Below are positions 58,922 through 64,000 of a stretch of DNA of 64,000 bases, one piece after another. Each line of letters begins with the position of its first letter. Within the stretch, counting starts at the first letter, position 1. The translations under genes and the position numbers were made by a program. Below the pieces are notes generated by a model. That model was not told where the DNA came from and searched no databases. It saw nothing but the letters and a program-made list of their open reading frames with translations. Source of the DNA: Bugula neritina (Eukaryota; Bryozoa; Gymnolaemata; Cheilostomatida; Bugulidae); assembly GCA_964035545.1 (NCBI GenBank), contig OZ037765.1:16920698-16984697 (forward strand), given 5' to 3'.

Positions 58922-59819
58922 GACTGTCACTTCATTTAGCAATTTACCTGAAATACAAGATTGGTGATAGGCAGCGCATGAAATTCACTCTTTCAAATGT
59001 AAACATTATTACTATTTGCTAAACAAAATTGAATATGAAACATGTTTGATTTTTCACATTCATCTCTTTGATGATTAAATCAACTACAGCCACCAAAAAT
59101 TAGTGTAGCCTAATTTTATATAATAATAGTTTTCTTTTTTTTGAACATCTGCGTTGCTTAGACTAACATTTAAATAAATCTACATAACATAAAAAATAAT
59201 ACTCTTTAAAAACTACACACATACTACAATACATGCTTATACAAAGCATTAGACTAAAACTTACTACGGTGTATGAAATATTTTATAATAAATACATATA
59301 TAAAATTAACATGGCTGCATTCATATTTGCTAAATATATTTTGAAAATGCCCCGACAATTTTTTAAACAAGTTAAAATAAAACTATCAAACTAAAATATA
59401 AACAAATGTTCATATAATTATAAGCTACAATGAACAAAATGTTGGCAGAAAACATGTTTACAAGAAGCAGGACCAACAATTAACAGGTTTTTTATTCAAT
59501 GATGAAAAGTTTTGCTAAAGCTTATATGGGATTGCTTATGTGCTATGTTATGGCTTATTCTAAAACAGACTCTTGAAAAATTTAAAAAATGTTCTACACT
59601 TTAGGCTTAAGAAAGCAATACATGAAGGGTGTTTAATCTCAAAATTACAAATTCATTTATAAAAAAATATCTTGTTTTAAGCCTTGTACACTTGATACAT
59701 TGTCCAAAATTTGTTAAAGTAAGTAATTTAGTATCTCTAAAACTTTCATTAAATTTTATGCAATAATCTTTTTTAAATTTTGAATATTTTCAACCAACAA
59801 CGCGGATTTTGATAGTGTA

Positions 59820-60330
59820 GTTACCATACTAATAATAGTAATATTTACTTTTAGTGTTACTGGCAATCACTTAAACTTAAAGTTAATGTAACATTAAGAC
59901 TAAGAGTAAGAGTAAGAGTAATTTTACAGCTAAAAGTAAAATTGACATTACACTTAATCTAAATATCTTAGTCTTGAAGTAATAGTTATACTTATAGTTA
60001 TAGACTATAAACTCACTACAGTTAATGTTATAGACTATAGTTAATGTTATACTTAGTCTTATACTTATAGTATAACTGTAAGTATAAGTAATACTAATAG
60101 TAATACTAATAGTAATAACTATAAGTAACTCACCAACTGTAAGGTGTAATAATAACACTAATATTAATAGAGTAATAGTAATACTAATATTAATAGAGTA
60201 ATAGTAATACTAATAGTCTTTGACTTTGAGTTCGTGAGATTCAGATTAAATTAAAATTGCGTTATACTTATAGTTATAGTTATACTTTAAGTTTATTACT
60301 TAATCTTATTCATATTATTATTCATATTGA
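59820..60330. repeat. TAATAC/TTATAGT simple-sequence array, second locus
   Basis: Irregular array of AGTATAAGTAATACTAATAG and TTATACTTATAGTTATA words. It includes a tandem duplication of about 31 bp at 60150-60210 (AATATTAATAGAGTAATAG twice). Composition matches 38925-39460. Confidence 0.75.
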
Positions 60331-61204
60331 TATTGCTTCACAGTTTTAGTTTATAGTCATAGTAAATTAATTATCAAATATAGTATTAGTTATATTATTA
60401 ATTTGCATGTAACAATTCAGTAAAACACTAGCCGTCATTATCATTATGAGTATCGATTATCATTATATGGTGAAACCACGAAATAAATTTAAATTTTCAA
60501 ATCACTGGTCACAAGTAGCATAGTTTTTATTTGCTCATTTGTATTTAGCAGCAGCGCTATAACAACTTAGTATATTGCGATATACAACCTTGGCTAGGCG
60601 TTATTACCTATTCTGTTTATGTTTTGGGACTATTTTGAAAATTAGAATCTGAACTCTAAAACAACTCTCATTGGTCTAAGGCTCTAAGGCTCATAAGGCT
60701 CTAAGCTATTAGGGAAGGTGTCCATAGTTTGCTTTTACTTAGACTGTGTTTTATAAAAAGTACTACAATTAAAGCATTCACAGCAAATGTATATCAGATC
60801 ATAATTATATTTTATATTCCTATGCGTAAGAGTTACTTATTTTCATATTACAAGCTTTTTATGGAAATCGCTTGATGCAACATAAATGTTGGGGTCACTA
60901 TATGTAGTAACTTGAAGGGTGATGTCTAGTTCGCGATAGAGTTTTGTAGTTCGGGTAATGCATATACAAATTTTGTGCTGTATCTAGCTATCCCCTTTCT
61001 CATGTGACTCGAACCAAAGTCATACTCATAGCTTCAAGAATTTTATGAATAATCATTATCATTATGATTATAATTCGTGTTATAATAATTCTACTTATTG
61101 TAGATTTACAAGTCAACTCTCAACTTGTAATCGTGGATGTAGCATAAGTTTATTTTTAATGACTCACAGTTACTGTTAGAGAGTGACTCAGTGGGTGTGT
61201 TAGT

Positions 61205-61770
61205 CATACATGATGATGATACTAATATAAATATGAGTAATACTAATACTTATACTTATAGTATTACTATTAGTTATGATTAATGTTAATGTTATACTTA
61301 TAGTTATAGTTATACTAATACCAATACCAATAGCAATACTATTACTATTAGTATTAGTATTATTATTACTATTAGACTTAGTATTACTATCACTATGTCT
61401 ATATTAATAGTAATACTAATACTATGTTAATACTAATACTAATAGTAATATTTATAGTTACTTTTAGTAATACTTATAGTATTAGTAGGGTAATACTTAT
61501 ACTTATAGTTATACAAATATTAATACTAATAGTAATAGTAACCTAAGGCTAATAGTAATAGTATTATGACTATCACTATGAGTATGACTATGAGTATTAG
61601 TCATACACAGTCATACTCAATCGCATAGTCATAGTGATACTCATAATCATAATGATAGTTATACTCATAATGATACTCATACTGATGCAGTGAATCACTG
61701 AATCAGAATGTAATAGTGATGCTCTTACTCATAGTCATACTCATGCTGATAATGATACTCTTACTAGTAC
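61205..61770. repeat. TAATAC/TAATAG and ATCATAATGATACTC array, third locus
   Basis: Starts with ACTAATACTTATACTTATAG and TATTACTATTAGTATTAG words. It then passes into CATACTCATAATGATACTCAT and CACTATGAGTATGACTATGAG words near 61565-61770. Both strands of the same word occur, so local hairpins are possible. 1.2 kb upstream of the first visible FLCN exon. Confidence 0.75.
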
Positions 61771-62611
61771 TAATGTTATTATTTGTGGCAGTAGACGTAG
61801 TGACAGCTGCTGTAAAAAGTTTTGGTTTTTATTTTGATTTACTTTTACTGTTTTAAAGTGATTCATTAAAAACTCAACTTGTAAAACTAAATCTAAGAAT
61901 TTAATTAATAATAATTATAATATTATTGAATCATAATGATTTGATTGCAGTTCAAATTGATATCAATTGTTTTTTCAGTGATAAAGTTTAAATTGAAAAT
62001 AATTATTTATACTAATATTATTTTCTCAGGTATTAGGCATAATTTAGTTATAGTAGCTGAAAGTTTCAATATGAAGGGCCATCGTTTTTATTTTTTGCTT
62101 CATACAGTTTCAAGCTATTTCTATAAGTATATGGAACTTCACATCCTTTTCTATTTACATCAACAGCTTTTTGTAAAGTAACTGACACTTTATGTACCAA
62201 GCCTTTTTCAAGTTATTTAATTTAATATCTACATAAACATGTTGATGTATAGTATTGGTACTCTTCATTAACTTCCTATTTCAATTACTGTATAGATGCG
62301 ATTAAACAATGCTAGTACTTGAAATTTATTGTTATCCAAACTAGCTAAGCTGGAAGAGTTTTATTGACATGGTTACTTTAATGTCTAATTTATTTTGATT
62401 GACCTGATATTTTTAACTATGTTTGGTTTAGAAAATGCCAAATTATATCTTTAAAAACCTGAAAAATATTGTTATATTCTATTGATAGTTGCTGTTTCCC
62501 ATTCCTCATTTCTAAAATTGTATTTGCATCTATATTAATTTGCACCTATAATAATTATATGCTGAATTATGATAATATTATTTGTATTAATGTTTAGGGA
62601 AAAAGTTCAGC

Positions 62612-63740
62612 ATGAATGCTATTCTGGCCCTATGCCATTTTTGTGAACAACATGGGCCTCGAGTTTTATTCTGCACTCAGCCTTTTCATGAGAGGAACAA
62701 CATCATTCCTTCTACCATAAGTAATGATACAGAGAGCATTGGTAAGTCATTAGTATTTACTTTGTAGAATATCTGCTTTTTTTGTCTCAACTCTTGCAAG
62801 CGACAACTTGGAACAAAAATTTATCCATTATTATATTTAACTAACTTTATATAGGTAGTTTAAGCAATGCAGTCACATTTCAAAAATTTTTGAAAACATT
62901 TTTAGCATCTTTCTATCTTTATTCCACAACTGTGTGTAAAATATTCTCACACAAGTTCTTTGTTTTGACACTGATTAGATTGAAATAAACTTTTTTCAGC
63001 AAAAGTTTGCTGCATTTATATTTTTTTAATAAAAAGTGGTATTAGATCAAAAGAAAGTATCAACGATTAAAATGCTCTGTAAATGTTATCCTGCCCTAAC
63101 CCCATATATACAGTAGAAGGGATGTTTTCCAGAACTAAAGTTGTAGATTTACTAGTGAGGCATTTTGTTTCAATTGTTTTGGGAGTGTAGTTACAAGTTA
63201 GGTATAGTGTACTTCAGCGTGACATAGAAAAACTGTTCCAAGCTTGTTGTGTATAGTTGTCTAGATGGTGCAACCAGCAACATTTCTACTCTCTTAGCAT
63301 CAATGTATTATCATATTATGTTTAGCAGCTAATGATAGTTCAAACAGTGAGTTGAGTGAAGTAATCAGCAAGAGTCGTCTCAAATCACCAACTCCGAAGT
63401 TCACAAGTACAGAATCTGTAGACACAGCTGGTCACAATGACGGCCCATCTATGGCTAAAGACCGATGTGAGGTAGTACTGCTGCGGTAGAGAGTCTGTCT
63501 CTTACTACTTAATTGAATAGTAGTTCATACTCTTCCTATGGCATTAGTTGTGTTATAGATTGTGGTGCACACAATTCCTACTTGCTGTTTTAGGGGTGCC
63601 GCTCCCTGCAGTCCAGTGTGCCAGGGTATGTGAGTAATGATCTTGAAGCTAAAGTAAAGTATGTGAGCAGTCAGCAGCCCCACCATGACCAGCTGTACAG
63701 CACCGTGAGACAAGCTTGCATACGAAGTCTGAGCAGTGAG
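62612..63740 (+). CDS. FLCN: Folliculin (5' part, runs off the window)
   Basis: Longin/DENN-type protein acting with FNIP at the lysosome as a Rag GTPase-activating protein in mTORC1 and TFEB control. Visible coding exons: 62612-62741 (exon begins 62598), 63326-63471, 63594-63740; phases agree and give residues 1-141. The start [20 protein letters not shown] is nearly identical to vertebrate folliculin. After a variable Ser-rich linker come [31 protein letters not shown] and ACIRSLSSE, also typical. The donor at 63741 reads GTGTCT; the rest of the gene is beyond 64000. Confidence 0.95.
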
Positions 63741-64000
63741 GTGTCTACTCTTTTCATATCACCTTCACGTCTTTAGTCATTGTTGAGAAATATGCTTAGT
63801 TGAACTACTTGTAATTTATGCGTATGTAGAAAGTTTGAAATCTGTAAAATTTTAGTGTGGGATTATGTCGATGATTCTCATTAGTAAAGCAAAGTGCACA
63901 TTTTTTTGTTAATTTGCCAATATCTTGCCTAGTACACAGTTTTTAACTGTTTACTAACAGCTTATAGTTTAAATAAATTAGTCTGTTACACATGCATCAG
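63741..64000 (+). other. FLCN: Start of FLCN intron 3
   Basis: Follows the donor at 63741; no further exon seen before the window ends. Confidence 0.6.

Larger units (their letters stand above)
58948..62597. other. Divergent spacer between CCP110 and FLCN
   Basis: No coding gene supported. A non-coding CCP110 exon is expected upstream, because exon 1 begins at a splice acceptor (58947/58948). A minus-strand donor GTAAGTTTT near 59270 is one candidate. FLCN also begins after an acceptor at 62597. Much of 59820-61770 is simple repeat, described separately. Confidence 0.5.

Overview
This is a nuclear genomic window from an AT-rich invertebrate animal. It holds spliced genes with GT-AG introns and strong metazoan protein similarity but no operon structure. 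Tektin and CP110 indicate an organism with cilia and centrioles. FOXK, an insulin receptor substrate, folliculin and CK1-alpha are all animal-type. The protein sequences and the SINE/LINE debris would suit a lophotrochozoan, but the species cannot be named from the sequence alone.

Seven protein genes could be assembled exon by exon. Reading phase is conserved across every junction. An eighth is cut by the window edge. From left to right: SNU13 (-, 483-2449, 127 aa); an insulin receptor substrate, IRS (+, 6650-16240, about 1564 aa); FOXK with FHA and forkhead domains (-, 19571-25593, 940 aa); TEKT4 (+, 27572-30201, 459 aa); casein kinase 1 alpha, CSNK1A1 (-, 31472-39674, about 324 aa); CCP110/CP110 (-, 41276-58921, about 1388 aa, 20 coding exons); and the first three coding exons of FLCN (+, 62612-63740, running off the window).

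Three gene pairs are divergent: SNU13/IRS, FOXK/TEKT4 and CCP110/FLCN. The first two show plausible shared promoters. Between SNU13 and IRS there are E-boxes, an ETS-like site and a plus-strand splice donor that could end a non-coding IRS exon. Between FOXK and TEKT4 there is an RFX-type X-box followed at once by a splice donor that fits a non-coding first exon of TEKT4.

Introns and spacers hold a degenerate LINE 3' end (3483-4360), two copies of a tRNA-derived SINE (7638 and 20256), a hAT-type MITE (55871-56362) and another short inverted-terminal element (22682-22892). They also hold a 432-bp near-complete palindrome in CSNK1A1 intron 1, a 14-bp minisatellite in CSNK1A1 intron 4, a 22-bp tandem array in an IRS intron, and several arrays built from TAATAC/TAATAG words. 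No operon-like, CRISPR, toxin or viral system is visible. The genes look like ordinary conserved housekeeping, signalling and ciliary/centriolar genes, so no convincing undescribed system was found. The points most worth a second look are the YxxM-rich IRS, the FOXK/TEKT4 promoter and the large palindrome.
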